A DNA stretch of 41,206 nucleotides from Nitrospira sp. SB0662_bin_26 (lineage in GTDB: Bacteria; Nitrospirota; Nitrospiria; Nitrospirales; UBA8639), in contig VXOF01000050.1 of assembly GCA_009840285.1 (NCBI GenBank), positions 1 to 41,206 of the forward strand, written 5' to 3'. How positions within the stretch are numbered: position 1 is the stretch's first letter; the number at the start of each line of letters is the position of its first letter. A model generated the notes under the pieces. That model did no database searches. It saw nothing but the letters and a program-made list of their open reading frames with translations, and was not told the DNA's origin. Made by a program: the position numbers and the translations under genes. Below, in pieces: positions 15,244-23,431 of this stretch.

Positions 15244-15358
15244 TGTCATCCTCGACATCTTTAATCGAGGATCCAAGTGTTTTTTGTTCCAAGCGGTTCC
15301 GTACGAATGGAGGGGCAAAAGAGAAAGACTCTGGATTCCCGCGTTCGCGGGAATGACA
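15244..15358. repeat. Family A paired unit
   Basis: A 115-bp unit bounded by TGTCAT and ATGACA with arms TCCTCGAC..GTCGAGGA-type on the left and TTCCCGCGTTCGCGGGAA on the right. A REP-like TTTCGGCTTCGCTCAGGGC lies at about 15418-15436. Confidence 0.85.
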
Positions 15359-15443
15359 GATTCAGGGTATTTTCACACCAATGAAACATGGCCAACCGGA
15401 ACGGGTCGCCGGCGACCTTTCGGCTTCGCTCAGGGCGGGCTCA

Positions 15444-16256
15444 TTAAAAGATCGCTTTTACCAGTTCTTGGATGCTGCGGTGCATGTCGGCGTCGTCCGT
15501 GATGGGCTGGACCACCGCCACCTCACACGCGCGCTCCGGGGCCACGCCCTGCCGCATGAGGGTACCGGCATAAATGAGCAGCCGCGTGCTGACGCCTTCC
15601 TCCAGCCCGTGGTTGCGCAGGGTCCGCACCTTGCCCCCGAGTTTGACGAGCCGTTGGGCCACGTCCTTGGCCACACCGGCTTCATGTTCGATGATTTTCG
15701 TTTCGACGTCCGCGGGCGGATACGTGAACTCGATGGCCATGAATCGCTGTTTCGTGCTTTGCTTCAATTCCTTGAGCACGCTCTGGTAGCCGGGGTTATA
15801 GGAAATGACGAGCATGAAGTCATCGACGGCTTCGATGACCTGCCCGCGTTTTTCAATCGGCAGAAACCGGCGGTCGTCGCCGAGCGGGTGCACGACCACC
15901 GTGGTGTCTTTCCGGGCTTCGACGATTTCATCCAGATAGACGATGGCCCCGTGTTTCACCCCGAGCGTCAGGGGGCCGTCCACCCACACGGTCTCTTCGC
16001 CCTTGAGCAGGTACCGGCCCACCAGGTCCGACGCGGTCAGGTCCTCATGGCAGGCCACCGTGATCAGCGGGCGCTTCAGCCGGTAGGCCAGGTGTTGCAC
16101 GAACCGGGTCTTGCCGCAACCCGTCGGGCCTTTGAGCATCACGGGCAAATGCTGTTGCGCCGCGATGTCGGCCAGCCCGATCTCGCCGTTGATCTCCTCA
16201 TAGAACGGCTCTTCGGTGATCCGGTATTGCTCGATGTCGATTTCGTGTCCTTTCAC
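15444..16256 (-). CDS. CbbQ/NirQ/NorQ-family AAA+ ATPase
   Basis: 270 residues from GTG 16256, which matches the family N-terminus ([13 protein letters not shown]); an ATG 84 bases upstream would add an unrelated extension. Walker A is GPTGCGKT at 43-50 and Walker B AIVYLDEI at 104-111, followed by [19 protein letters not shown] and the [10 protein letters not shown] sensor segment. The C-terminal [11 protein letters not shown] motif is also characteristic. MoxR-type ATPases of this group activate Rubisco or nitric-oxide or nitrite reductases together with a VWA-domain partner (CbbO/NorD). No such partner or client enzyme is in this window, so the target is unknown. Confidence 0.9.
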   Translation of the reverse strand: MKGHEIDIEQYRITEEPFYEEINGEIGLADIAAQQHLPVMLKGPTGCGKTRFVQHLAYRLKRPLITVACHEDLTASDLVGRYLLKGEETVWVDGPLTLGVKHGAIVYLDEIVEARKDTTVVVHPLGDDRRFLPIEKRGQVIEAVDDFMLVISYNPGYQSVLKELKQSTKQRFMAIEFTYPPADVETKIIEHEAGVAKDVAQRLVKLGGKVRTLRNHGLEEGVSTRLLIYAGTLMRQGVAPERACEVAVVQPITDDADMHRSIQELVKAIF

Positions 16257-16435
16257 GCGTCGTCTGTTTCCTTCTCTCGATGAGCGCCCGGTGTCGTTGT
16301 ACCAGGCACTCTCCATTGCTTCACGATTTGTCCGGCACATGCGAGGGCACGGCCGTTAAACCTCAGCGAGCAAGGTAGCCCACTTCCGTACCATCGTCAA
16401 CTGCGGCAGCGTGACCTGCATTTCTGTCAATGTCT

Positions 16436-16663
16436 GTCCTGAGCGTTCTTCGACTTCGCTATCGCTACGCTCAGAACGAACGGAAGAAAAGTCGAAGGGC
16501 TCAGGACGAACGGGGGGAGAAGCCAGGATTTTTCTCTTCACAAAAACAGGAAAAAGCAAAGACTCTGGATTCCCGATTAAGAATGTCGGGAATGACAAAT
16601 AAAAGCAAAGACAACGACGCTGGATCCCCGATCGAGTCGGGGACAAGCGTCGAGGATGACAAG
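16436..16663. repeat. REP-like inverted repeat and family A arms
   Basis: 16436-16507 is an inverted repeat with GTCCTGAGCG and CGCTCAGGAC-type ends and TTCGACTT/AAGTCGAA inside (family C). Family A arms follow at about 16561-16597 (TTCCCGATTAAGAATGTCGGGAATGACA) in part and 16617-16661, the latter with CCCCGATCGAGTCGGGG nested. 16257-16435 and 16664-16850 hold nothing I can identify. Confidence 0.7.
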
Positions 16664-16850
16664 AAAAGGCAAAGGCACCCGAAGGGCCACGCCCCCGCAG
16701 AAAGCAGATTCGAGGCCGCTTGCTTGTCTCCCCGCGAGGGGTCGTGGTAGTATGACTTTCTGTTGGGTGTTCTGTTGCGACCCTGCGAACTCCACCAACA
16801 GCCATTCTTCATCCCTTCACCATTACGATCCACTGAGGTATAAGGTTTTC

Positions 16851-18332
16851 ATGGCTCACGGCCCGGCGGCAGGTCCCATGCTTCAGCAGTATTCGGATAC
16901 GGCATCCCCTTCGGGCTTCTCTCCCGCGCCTCCGCTGAGCGAAGAGGGCCGGCGCTGCCTGGCCGTACAAGATGCCCTTCAGGCGGCGGGGTTGTTCGAG
17001 TCTTCGCCGGCCTGGCGTGTCTCACCCGTTCCGTTCCCGTTGACCGCAGATGAGGTGTCGTTCTTCGAGGACCTGGGCCCCCGGCTCTGGTCGTTTTCGA
17101 AGGCGCTCAACCGGCTGTATCTGGAGAGCGTCAAAGGCCGTCAACCGTTCTGGGTCCACCAGTACCTGGACCAGGGCAAGCCGCAAGCCCTGCTCGACTA
17201 TGCGCGTATGAAACGGTTTCGGGAGGCGGTCCCCAGTGTGATCCGGCCCGACGTGATTCCGACCGAGGCCGGCATGACGATTACCGAGTTGGACTCCGTG
17301 CCCGGCGGGATCGGGATTACCGGCAGCCTGTCCGCCGCCTACGCCGCGCTGGGTGATACGCTGGTCGGCGGAGCCGGCGGGATGATCGACGGGTTTGCCG
17401 GGCTGTTCGGGTCCGGCGAAGATGCCGGCTGTGTCGCGATCGTAGTGTCCGATGAGGCCGAAGATTACCGGGCCGAAATGGACTGGGTGGCGTGCCGGCT
17501 CCGGCAAAAGGGGTTGGACGCCTGGTGCGTGCATCCCCGGGACCTGCGGTTCACGGAGGAGCAGCCATCGTTGACCCCGACGTTGGTCGCCTCCACTCCT
17601 TCGGGGGAACGACCCGTTTCGCACGTCTACCGGTTTTTCGAACTCTTCGACCTGGACAATATTCCGAAGTCCGAATTGTTGATGTACACGGCCAAAAAGG
17701 GCGGGGTGAGCGTGACGCCGCCGTACAAGCCCTGGATGGAAGAGAAGCTGGCCTTCGCGCTCCTGCATCACCCCATGCTGGAGAAGTTCTGGTCCGACGA
17801 GTTGGGACCGGACGTGTTCGCGCATCTCCGGCAGGTCATGCCTAAAACCTGGATTGTGGACCCGCGTCCCCTGCCGCCTTCCGCGATCATCCCGGACCTC
17901 ACGCTCGACGGGAAGGCCGTGTCCGATTGGCGACAGTTAGCCCAAGCCACGCAGAAGCAACGACAGTGCGTCCTGAAGCCGTCGGGGTTTTCGGAACTGG
18001 CCTGGGGCAGCCGCGGGGTGGTGGTGGGGCATGATATCCCGCAGTCCGTCTGGGCGGCGAAACTGGACCACGCGCTGGATGCCTTTTCCTCGACGCCCTA
18101 CGTGTTCCAGGCGTTCCACAAGGGCCGCCAGTTCGAGATGACGTATTGGGACGAGCGCGCGGGGCAACCGGCATCGATGGAGGGACGGGCCCGGCTGTCC
18201 CCGTATTATTTCGTGTCCGGCGACGAGGTGACGCTCGGAGGGATTCTGGCGACGGTGTGTCCCAAGGACAAAAAAGTGCTGCACGGCATGCGCGATGCCA
18301 TCATGGCGCCGTGCGCCCTTCGGGCCGGGTAG
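16851..18332 (+). CDS. ATP-grasp-like protein (glutathionylspermidine-synthase-type fold)
   Basis: 493 residues from ATG 16851, with GAGGTATAAGG upstream; longer frames run into repeat DNA. The segment RPDVIPTEAGMTITELDSVP followed by GGIGITG at about 132-157 resembles the N-terminal substrate or nucleotide region of glutathionylspermidine-synthase-like ATP-grasp enzymes. The C-terminal CVLKPSGFSELAWGSRGV with the later YVFQAFHKGRQFEMTYW resembles their ATP-binding lysine loop. Such enzymes join a carboxylate to an amine with ATP. Glutaredoxin and lysine-aminomutase-like genes follow on the same strand. The substrate is unknown, and the family link rests on motif similarity only. Confidence 0.6.
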   Translation: MAHGPAAGPMLQQYSDTASPSGFSPAPPLSEEGRRCLAVQDALQAAGLFESSPAWRVSPVPFPLTADEVSFFEDLGPRLWSFSKALNRLYLESVKGRQPFWVHQYLDQGKPQALLDYARMKRFREAVPSVIRPDVIPTEAGMTITELDSVPGGIGITGSLSAAYAALGDTLVGGAGGMIDGFAGLFGSGEDAGCVAIVVSDEAEDYRAEMDWVACRLRQKGLDAWCVHPRDLRFTEEQPSLTPTLVASTPSGERPVSHVYRFFELFDLDNIPKSELLMYTAKKGGVSVTPPYKPWMEEKLAFALLHHPMLEKFWSDELGPDVFAHLRQVMPKTWIVDPRPLPPSAIIPDLTLDGKAVSDWRQLAQATQKQRQCVLKPSGFSELAWGSRGVVVGHDIPQSVWAAKLDHALDAFSSTPYVFQAFHKGRQFEMTYWDERAGQPASMEGRARLSPYYFVSGDEVTLGGILATVCPKDKKVLHGMRDAIMAPCALRAG

Positions 18333-18349
18333 AACGACACAAGGCATGT

Positions 18350-18551
18350 CCCGGCGCCTTCGGGCGTGGCTGCACCCCGGTCCCGAATACTCTATTGGGG
18401 GGCGAGGACTGTCTGAGCGAAGCGAGTTCCGCAGCCCAAGCAAACGGGACCGGGGTAAAGGCACCCCCTCGGGCCACGCCCGGGCGCCAATGGTTTTGGG
18501 TCCTTTTGCCAAAACAAAAGGACCTCGTCGTGCGGGGGCGAAACCCCGCAT
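18350..18551 (-). repeat. Family B structured repeat, full length (copy B4)
   Basis: 202 bp in reverse orientation to B2 and B3. The middle stem is perfect over 12 bp (ACCCCGGTCCCG with CGGGACCGGGGT) and the loop of the second hairpin is TTTTGG, where others have TTTCGG. Family A follows within 15 bp. Confidence 0.9.
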
Positions 18552-18563
18552 GCGAAAAGCAAA

Positions 18564-18600
18564 GACCCTGGATCCCCGATCGGGGTCGGGGATGACAGAC
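18564..18600. repeat. Family A single arm
   Basis: CTGGATCCCCGATCGGGGTC followed by GGGGATGACAG, ending 17 bp before the glutaredoxin start codon. Confidence 0.8.
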
Positions 18601-18616
18601 AAAAACAGAAGGACCC

Positions 18617-18856
18617 ATGCCCTCGATCACGTTGTATCATACTGAGTGGTGTCCGGAGTGCGCCGTGGTGCGCAGCCGGCTGGATGAGTTGGAGATCGCG
18701 TATAAAAGTGTTATTGTTCCATCAGTCCGCCCGTTCCGCAAACAGGTGTTTGAGGTCTCGGGACAGTATTACGTGCCCGTCCTGGTCGATGGAGACACCG
18801 TCCTGACGGAAACACCGGACATTCTGGAACACCTTGACGACCTGGCGTCCACGTAA
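18617..18856 (+). CDS. Glutaredoxin-like protein
   Basis: 79 residues, near-minimal thioredoxin fold. The redox motif CPEC (Cys12, Cys15) follows an initial strand ITLYHTEW. VPVLVDGDTVLTETPDI at about 53-69 holds the conserved cis-Pro and the glutathione-side loop, so it also resembles the N-terminal domain of glutathione transferases. It probably reduces disulphides or mixed glutathione disulphides in the cytosol. It lies between the ATP-grasp-like gene and the radical SAM aminomutase on the same strand, although a family B repeat separates it from the former. Confidence 0.85.
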   Translation: MPSITLYHTEWCPECAVVRSRLDELEIAYKSVIVPSVRPFRKQVFEVSGQYYVPVLVDGDTVLTETPDILEHLDDLAST

Positions 18857-18917
18857 GGAGCAATCATGGTTGCTCCTCATCAAATCGCACCCGCGTTTAC
18901 ACCCCTAGTCACGAGGC

Positions 18918-20045
18918 ATGCCGATGGATGATTGGAAACGTGTCCTGGCCGAGAGCATCACCAAACCCGACGATTTGGCGAAACATCTCGGCGTGGATCC
19001 CAAAGAGGTGGAGCAGGTCGTCGGCCCGTATCCCATGCGGATCACGCCCACGGTGCTCGCCACGATCAAGGAGCAAGGCGACGCGATCTGGAAACAGGTG
19101 GTGCCGGACGCCGTCGAGATGGACGACTTCGACGCGCCCGACGATCCCCTGGAAGAAGACACCGACAGCCCCGTGCCGCACCTGGTCCATCGCTATCCGG
19201 ACCGCGTGCTCTTGATGGTCACGAATCAATGCCCGATCTATTGCCGGTTCTGTACGCGCAAGCGGCTGGTGGGCAAACCCGGGTTCCTGAAGAAGGGCGA
19301 GCTGGATCAGGCCATCGCGTATCTCCGCGAGCATACGGAAGTCCGGGACGTGATCCTCTCGGGCGGCGACCCCCTGTTGTTGCCCGATCACCTGATCGAA
19401 CGCATTCTGAAGGCGCTCCGCACCATTCCGCATCTCGAACTCATCCGGTTCGGCACCCGCGTGCCCGGGACTCTGCCCCAGCGCATCACCCCGGAACTGT
19501 GCGAGATCGTCAAACAGTATCATCCGATCTATATGAACCTGCATTTCAATCATCCCGACGAACTCACCCCGGACGTGAAAGCCGCCTGCGGCCGCCTAGC
19601 CGACGCCGGCGTGCCCTTGGGCGCGCAAACGGTGTTGCTGAAGGGGGTGAACGATGATCCGGTCGTCATGAAGCGGCTGATGCACGAACTCCTGCTGGCC
19701 CGCGTGAAGCCGTATTATCTGTACCAGGCCGACCTGACCAAGGGCACCAACCATTTCCGCACGACCGTGGAAACAGGCTTGTCCATCATCCAGTCGTTGC
19801 AAGGACACACCAGCGGCATGGCCGTTCCGCATTTCGTGATCGATGCCCCGGGCGGCGGCGGGAAAATTCCGTTGTTGCCGTCCGACTATCTGCTCAACCT
19901 GGATGAGAACGGCGCGGTGCTGAAAAATTACGAAAACAAGACCTACCATTATCCGCAGCCCGACGCGGGTCGCCTCCGGGAACTGCCTATGGTCGGCACC
20001 TCCGCTTCCGAGGGTCTCTGCAGCCTGGGCGCCATGGACGAATAA
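18918..20045 (+). CDS. Lysine 2,3-aminomutase-family radical SAM enzyme (KamA/EpmB type)
   Basis: 375 residues. The radical SAM cluster ligands are Cys105, Cys109 and Cys112 (CPIYCRFC), followed by TRKRLVG and the DVILSGGDPLLLPD motif. The PLP-binding lysine is expected in DAPGGGGKIPLLP near residue 320. These features define the lysine 2,3-aminomutase family, which moves the alpha-amino group of lysine to give beta-lysine. EpmB-type members modify the lysine that EpmA attaches to EF-P; no EpmA-like gene is visible here, while an ATP-grasp-like ligase lies upstream. The dCTP deaminase gene starts 2 bp after the stop, so the two are cotranscribed. Confidence 0.9.
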   Translation: MPMDDWKRVLAESITKPDDLAKHLGVDPKEVEQVVGPYPMRITPTVLATIKEQGDAIWKQVVPDAVEMDDFDAPDDPLEEDTDSPVPHLVHRYPDRVLLMVTNQCPIYCRFCTRKRLVGKPGFLKKGELDQAIAYLREHTEVRDVILSGGDPLLLPDHLIERILKALRTIPHLELIRFGTRVPGTLPQRITPELCEIVKQYHPIYMNLHFNHPDELTPDVKAACGRLADAGVPLGAQTVLLKGVNDDPVVMKRLMHELLLARVKPYYLYQADLTKGTNHFRTTVETGLSIIQSLQGHTSGMAVPHFVIDAPGGGGKIPLLPSDYLLNLDENGAVLKNYENKTYHYPQPDAGRLRELPMVGTSASEGLCSLGAMDE

Positions 20046-20047
20046 CA

Positions 20048-21205
20048 ATGGGCGCGCCGCGCAAGCACGGGATTCTGTCCGATACTCACCTGAAAACCTT
20101 GATTCGGGACCGCGCGATCGACGCTGATCCAGCGGTCACCGACGGCCAGGTCCAACCGGCCAGCGTGGATCTCCGGCTCGGCACGAAAGCGTACCGGTTG
20201 ATCAGCAGCTTTCTTCCTGAGCGCTCGGAGATCAGCGAGCGCTTGAACGTGCTGGACCTCTACCAATCCGAGTTGGTCATGTATGAGATTGACCTGACCC
20301 AAGGCGCCATCCTGGAAAAGGGACACGTGTACCTGGTGCCCTTGTTGGAACGCGTGGCCTTGCCCCCGGACGTTCGTGGGAAAGCGAATCCCAAAAGCTC
20401 CACGGGACGCCTGGATATTTTCACGCGGCTCATCACGGACCTGAACGCGGGGTTCGATGAAATCCCCGCAGGGTACCAGGGGCCCCTCTACCTGGAGATC
20501 GTGCCCCGGTCGTTTACCATTCGCGTGCAAACCGGCTTGGCGCTCAACCAACTCCGGCTCCTGACCGGCCGGCCCACGGTCTCGGATTCGCGCCTCCGTG
20601 CGTTGCACCGGTCGGCCAAGCTGCTGTACCACAATGACGACGACCCGGCGGACTCCCGCCCGCTGGCCGCGCCGGACGTCCGGGTGGATCACGGCCTGTT
20701 CTTGCGCATCGACCTGCGAGGTTCCGGCACGGACCGCGAAATCGTGGGGTACCGGGCGAAGAAGAACAGTCACGTGGTGGACCTGTCCAAGACAGGGCAT
20801 TATTCGGCGCTCGATTTCTGGGAACCCATCTACCGGCAATCCAATAATACGCTGTTGCTCGAACCCGAGGAGTTTTATATCCTGACGTCCCATGAGCGCA
20901 TTAAAGTGCCCGCGGGGTACGCCGCCGAGATGGTGGCTTACGAAGCGGCGTTCGGTGAGTTGCGGACCCACTACGCCGGGTTCTTCGACCCGGGCTTCGG
21001 CGCCGGGGACGGGCCGCGCAAAGGCACGCAGGTCGTGCTGGAAGTCAGGCCGCATGACGTGCCGTTCTTGATTCACGACGGCCAGACGTTTTTCAAGGTG
21101 GTGTACGAACACATGCTGGACTTGCCGGAACGCCTGTACGGGGCCTCCATCGGGTCCAGTTATCATCAGCAGGGACTCACGCTCAGTAAACATTTCAAGT
21201 GGTAG
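20048..21205 (+). CDS. dcd: 2'-deoxycytidine 5'-triphosphate deaminase (double-length)
   Basis: 385 residues, about twice the ordinary Dcd/dUTPase length. The first half contains QPASVDLRLGTKAYRL and GKANPKSSTGRLDIF, the classic dCTP deaminase motifs, with LALNQLRLLTGRP. The second half again has a barrel-like pattern (LLEPEEFYILTSHERIKVP, HYAGFFDPGFG, VFKVV-like strand), consistent with a tandem fused form known in some lineages. It converts dCTP to dUTP for thymidylate synthesis. It is tightly packed with the radical SAM gene upstream (2 bp) and the membrane gene downstream (3 bp). Confidence 0.88.
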   Translation: MGAPRKHGILSDTHLKTLIRDRAIDADPAVTDGQVQPASVDLRLGTKAYRLISSFLPERSEISERLNVLDLYQSELVMYEIDLTQGAILEKGHVYLVPLLERVALPPDVRGKANPKSSTGRLDIFTRLITDLNAGFDEIPAGYQGPLYLEIVPRSFTIRVQTGLALNQLRLLTGRPTVSDSRLRALHRSAKLLYHNDDDPADSRPLAAPDVRVDHGLFLRIDLRGSGTDREIVGYRAKKNSHVVDLSKTGHYSALDFWEPIYRQSNNTLLLEPEEFYILTSHERIKVPAGYAAEMVAYEAAFGELRTHYAGFFDPGFGAGDGPRKGTQVVLEVRPHDVPFLIHDGQTFFKVVYEHMLDLPERLYGASIGSSYHQQGLTLSKHFKW

Positions 21206-21208
21206 CGC

Positions 21209-21682
21209 ATGACACCCGAGACGGAACAGCCTGACCCTTCCCGCGTTGCCGCGCCGTCCGAGCCACCTGAGCCGCCCAAGCGGCAGGTGCCCGGGATCCC
21301 CGTGGGTCCGCCGCGCCAGGATGCGGACGTGGACCAGGAAGCGCACGAAGCCCTGCAAATGAAAGTGGCCATGAAGATGGTGGGCTCCGCCATGGTCTTC
21401 ATCGGGTTCATTCAGGTCTTCATGTCCGCCAGCACCGGCGCGGAGATTTCCATCTTTCCCATGATCCTGTACTTTTCGGGCCTGGCCCTGTGGGCGTATT
21501 CCTCCGTCAAGATCCCCGTTGTCCGGTACGCGGTCATCGCCTTTTCCCTCTTCTGCATCGTCGCCTTCATCAACATCGGCGAAGTCCTCTTCTGGCACAA
21601 ATACGTCATCTACTGGGGCACCATCGCCATGGTGGTCTACTTCATGTTCCAGAACCCGATGAAACCCTCCAAACCGTCGTAG
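21209..21682 (+). CDS. Small integral membrane protein of unknown function
   Basis: 157 residues. A Pro-rich cytoplasmic N-terminus (1-50) precedes four predicted membrane helices at about 57-74, 80-99, 104-124 and 131-148. The short C-terminal tail is basic. No charged residue pattern or family motif is recognisable. It begins 3 bp after the dCTP deaminase stop, so it is the last gene of that operon, and its role is not inferable. Confidence 0.75.
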   Translation: MTPETEQPDPSRVAAPSEPPEPPKRQVPGIPVGPPRQDADVDQEAHEALQMKVAMKMVGSAMVFIGFIQVFMSASTGAEISIFPMILYFSGLALWAYSSVKIPVVRYAVIAFSLFCIVAFINIGEVLFWHKYVIYWGTIAMVVYFMFQNPMKPSKPS

Positions 21683-21696
21683 CGGCTTCTGGCTGC

Positions 21697-21737
21697 AACT
21701 CCCTCTCCTTCTGGGAGAGGGCTGGGGTGAGGGGGAG
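21697..21737. repeat. CCCTCTCC-type intergenic repeat
   Basis: CTCCCTCTCCTTCTGGGAGA followed by GGGCTGGGGTGAGGGGG. The same family lies at 6641-6679 and 22629-22667; such repeats are widespread in bacterial genomes. Confidence 0.7.
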
Positions 21738-21780
21738 ACGAATTCTCAACGAATAAGGAAAAACATCAGGAGAAGGAGAA

Positions 21781-22101
21781 ATGGAAAAATTCATATGGTT
21801 GTCCTACGATCTGGGCATAAAGGGCGACTATCAAGGTATATATTCATGGCTTGATGATCATGGGGCGAAAGAATGCGGTGATAGCGTCGCCGCTCTGTCG
21901 TTTTCCTATGAAGGGGGAGATTTCTTCGAAGCACTCAAGGCTGATTTGGAAGCGGATGTCTCGCTGGACAGACATTCGCGAATATACGTCGTCCGGCAGG
22001 AAAACGGGAAATTGAAGGGGCGTTTCTTATTTGGCAAGCGCCAACGCGCCCCTTGGACAGGGTACGGCACATACCTGGAACAAGACGAAGACGAGGACTA
22101 A
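21781..22101 (+). CDS. Small acidic protein paired with a PIN protein
   Basis: 106 residues with AGGAGAAGGAGAA directly before the ATG. The order strand (FIWLSYDLG), helix (YQGIYSWLDDHG), strands (SVAALSFSYE), helix (FFEALKADLEADV), strand (RIYVVRQE) and strand (KGRFLFG) suggests a small beta-alpha-beta ferredoxin-like fold such as in Cas2/GhoS-type proteins. That is inference from predicted order only. The C-terminus is acidic (QDEDED). The PIN gene starts 4 bp downstream, an arrangement like a toxin-antitoxin pair, but no DNA-binding domain is evident. Confidence 0.7.
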   Translation: MEKFIWLSYDLGIKGDYQGIYSWLDDHGAKECGDSVAALSFSYEGGDFFEALKADLEADVSLDRHSRIYVVRQENGKLKGRFLFGKRQRAPWTGYGTYLEQDEDED

Positions 22102-22105
22102 GTCA

Positions 22106-22567
22106 ATGTTCAAAGGTCCTGAACGTATTCTGGTGGATTCCTCATTTTTCTTCGCACTCTTCGACCCAGAGGATGACTGTCATAACAAGGCCCTCAAAGA
22201 GCAGGACAAGCTCGATAAGTTTCCCATTATAGTACCTTGGCCCATTCTGTACGAGACCATCAACAGTAAATTCGTCAAGTCTCCAGCGACGATTAAGGGC
22301 TTCGAGAACATCATTCGCCAGCCTAACACAAAGTTGCTCGACGATTCCGAATATCGCAATGAGGCGTATCAGGAGACCCTTGCATTGGCTAAACGAGGGT
22401 ACAAACGAGGATACGGTGCCATAAGTCTCGTGGATTCGGTGCTTCATGCCATTCTCAAAGATGTGAACGTGCCGATCAGCGCGATGCTGACGTTCGATTA
22501 CCGCGATTTTGTTCCTATCTGTGCTTCGCGAAACATAGAAGTTCTCTCATTGGATTCATCGTTTTAG
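22106..22567 (+). CDS. PIN-domain protein (putative ribonuclease)
   Basis: 153 residues from ATG 22106. The strand ILVDSSFFFALFDPED at 8-23 carries the first PIN aspartate. PWPILYETINS holds the conserved Glu, and GAISLVDSVLHAIL the third acidic residue, followed by MLTFDYRDF with the last Asp. This spacing fits VapC-like PIN domains, which cleave RNA using a metal ion. The protein is slightly longer than typical VapC toxins. Its neighbour 4 bp upstream would be the antitoxin, but it is not of a known VapB type. The locus is bounded by repeats on both sides. Confidence 0.82.
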   Translation: MFKGPERILVDSSFFFALFDPEDDCHNKALKEQDKLDKFPIIVPWPILYETINSKFVKSPATIKGFENIIRQPNTKLLDDSEYRNEAYQETLALAKRGYKRGYGAISLVDSVLHAILKDVNVPISAMLTFDYRDFVPICASRNIEVLSLDSSF

Positions 22568-22628
22568 ATGTGTCTCGGCCTCTCCGGAGTTGCAGCCGCG
22601 CGATCTGCTTGGAGAGGCCGTCAAGAAT

Positions 22629-22692
22629 ACCCTCACCCCGGCCCTCTCCCATGGGGAGAGGGAGACCGGCGCCATAAGATGGCGCAGCTACA
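22629..22692. repeat. CCCTCTCCC-type and GTAGC-GCGCC-type repeats
   Basis: 22629-22667 reads CCCTCACCCCGGCCCTCTCC with the complementary GGGGAGAGGG; 22668-22691 reads GGCGCCATAAGATGGCGCAG plus CTAC. Both families recur elsewhere in the window. Confidence 0.65.
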
Positions 22693-22726
22693 AAAAAAGG
22701 AGAGGTAAGCGAAACCGTATCGCGCC

Positions 22727-23431
22727 ATGTCTCTCTCGATTGCCGTTGTGATTCCCACGTTGAACGAGGAACGCGTGCTGTCGCGGACGCTGCTCGCGTT
22801 GCGACAGTTGCGTTTCGATGAAGTCGTGCTCGTGGACGGCGGGAGCCGCGACCAGACGGTGGCCATTGCGCAGGGCCAGTTGCCGGGACTCAGTCTGCAA
22901 CCCGCGAAGATGCTGGAGGCTGAGCAGGGCCGCGCCCCGCAAATGAACGCCGGCGCCCGGACCACGCGTTCCGACGTGCTGTTGTTCCTGCATGCCGATA
23001 CGCTCCTGCCGCCGGAGACGCGCACCGAGATCGAGCGGGTCCTGGAGAATCCCAAGTACGTGGGTGGCCGGTTCGACGTCCGGTTCGAGGACGATCGCGG
23101 GTGGGCGTGGCTGATCAGTCGTCTGATCAATTGGCGCTCTCGATGGTCGGGCATCGCCACGGGGGATCAGGCGTTGTTCGTCCGTCGTTCCGCATTCGAC
23201 GACCTGGGCGGGTTCGCCGACGTCCCCCTGATGGAAGATATCGAGTTGACGCGGAGACTCAAACGTATGGGATCTTTTGCAGCCTTGCGCGCCACGGTGA
23301 CCACGTCGTTCCGGCGATGGCAGCAACAGGGGACTCTCCGCACCATTTTGCAGATGTGGCTCCTCCGCTTTTTGTACTGGATGGGCGTCCCGCCCAGAAT
23401 CTTGCAGCATTGGTATGGCACGATCAGGTAA
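22727..23431 (+). CDS. Family 2 glycosyltransferase (TIGR04283 type)
   Basis: 234 residues, soluble. A GT-A fold is indicated by VVIPTLNEE at about 7-15, EVVLVDGGSRDQT, FLHADTLLPPE with the metal-binding HAD, and PLMEDIELTRRLK near 175. This is the group called rSAM/selenodomain- or arsenosugar-associated transferase 2. Its partner, the TIGR04282 type, follows and overlaps by 17 bases, so the pair is co-translated. The acceptor and product are unknown here; no radical SAM selenodomain gene or arsenic gene adjoins. Confidence 0.85.
   Translation: MSLSIAVVIPTLNEERVLSRTLLALRQLRFDEVVLVDGGSRDQTVAIAQGQLPGLSLQPAKMLEAEQGRAPQMNAGARTTRSDVLLFLHADTLLPPETRTEIERVLENPKYVGGRFDVRFEDDRGWAWLISRLINWRSRWSGIATGDQALFVRRSAFDDLGGFADVPLMEDIELTRRLKRMGSFAALRATVTTSFRRWQQQGTLRTILQMWLLRFLYWMGVPPRILQHWYGTIR

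Noticed and set aside
16656-16850. Longer start of the ATP-grasp-like protein at 16656
   Set aside because: The extension is repeat-derived and ATG 16851 has a ribosome-binding-like sequence.
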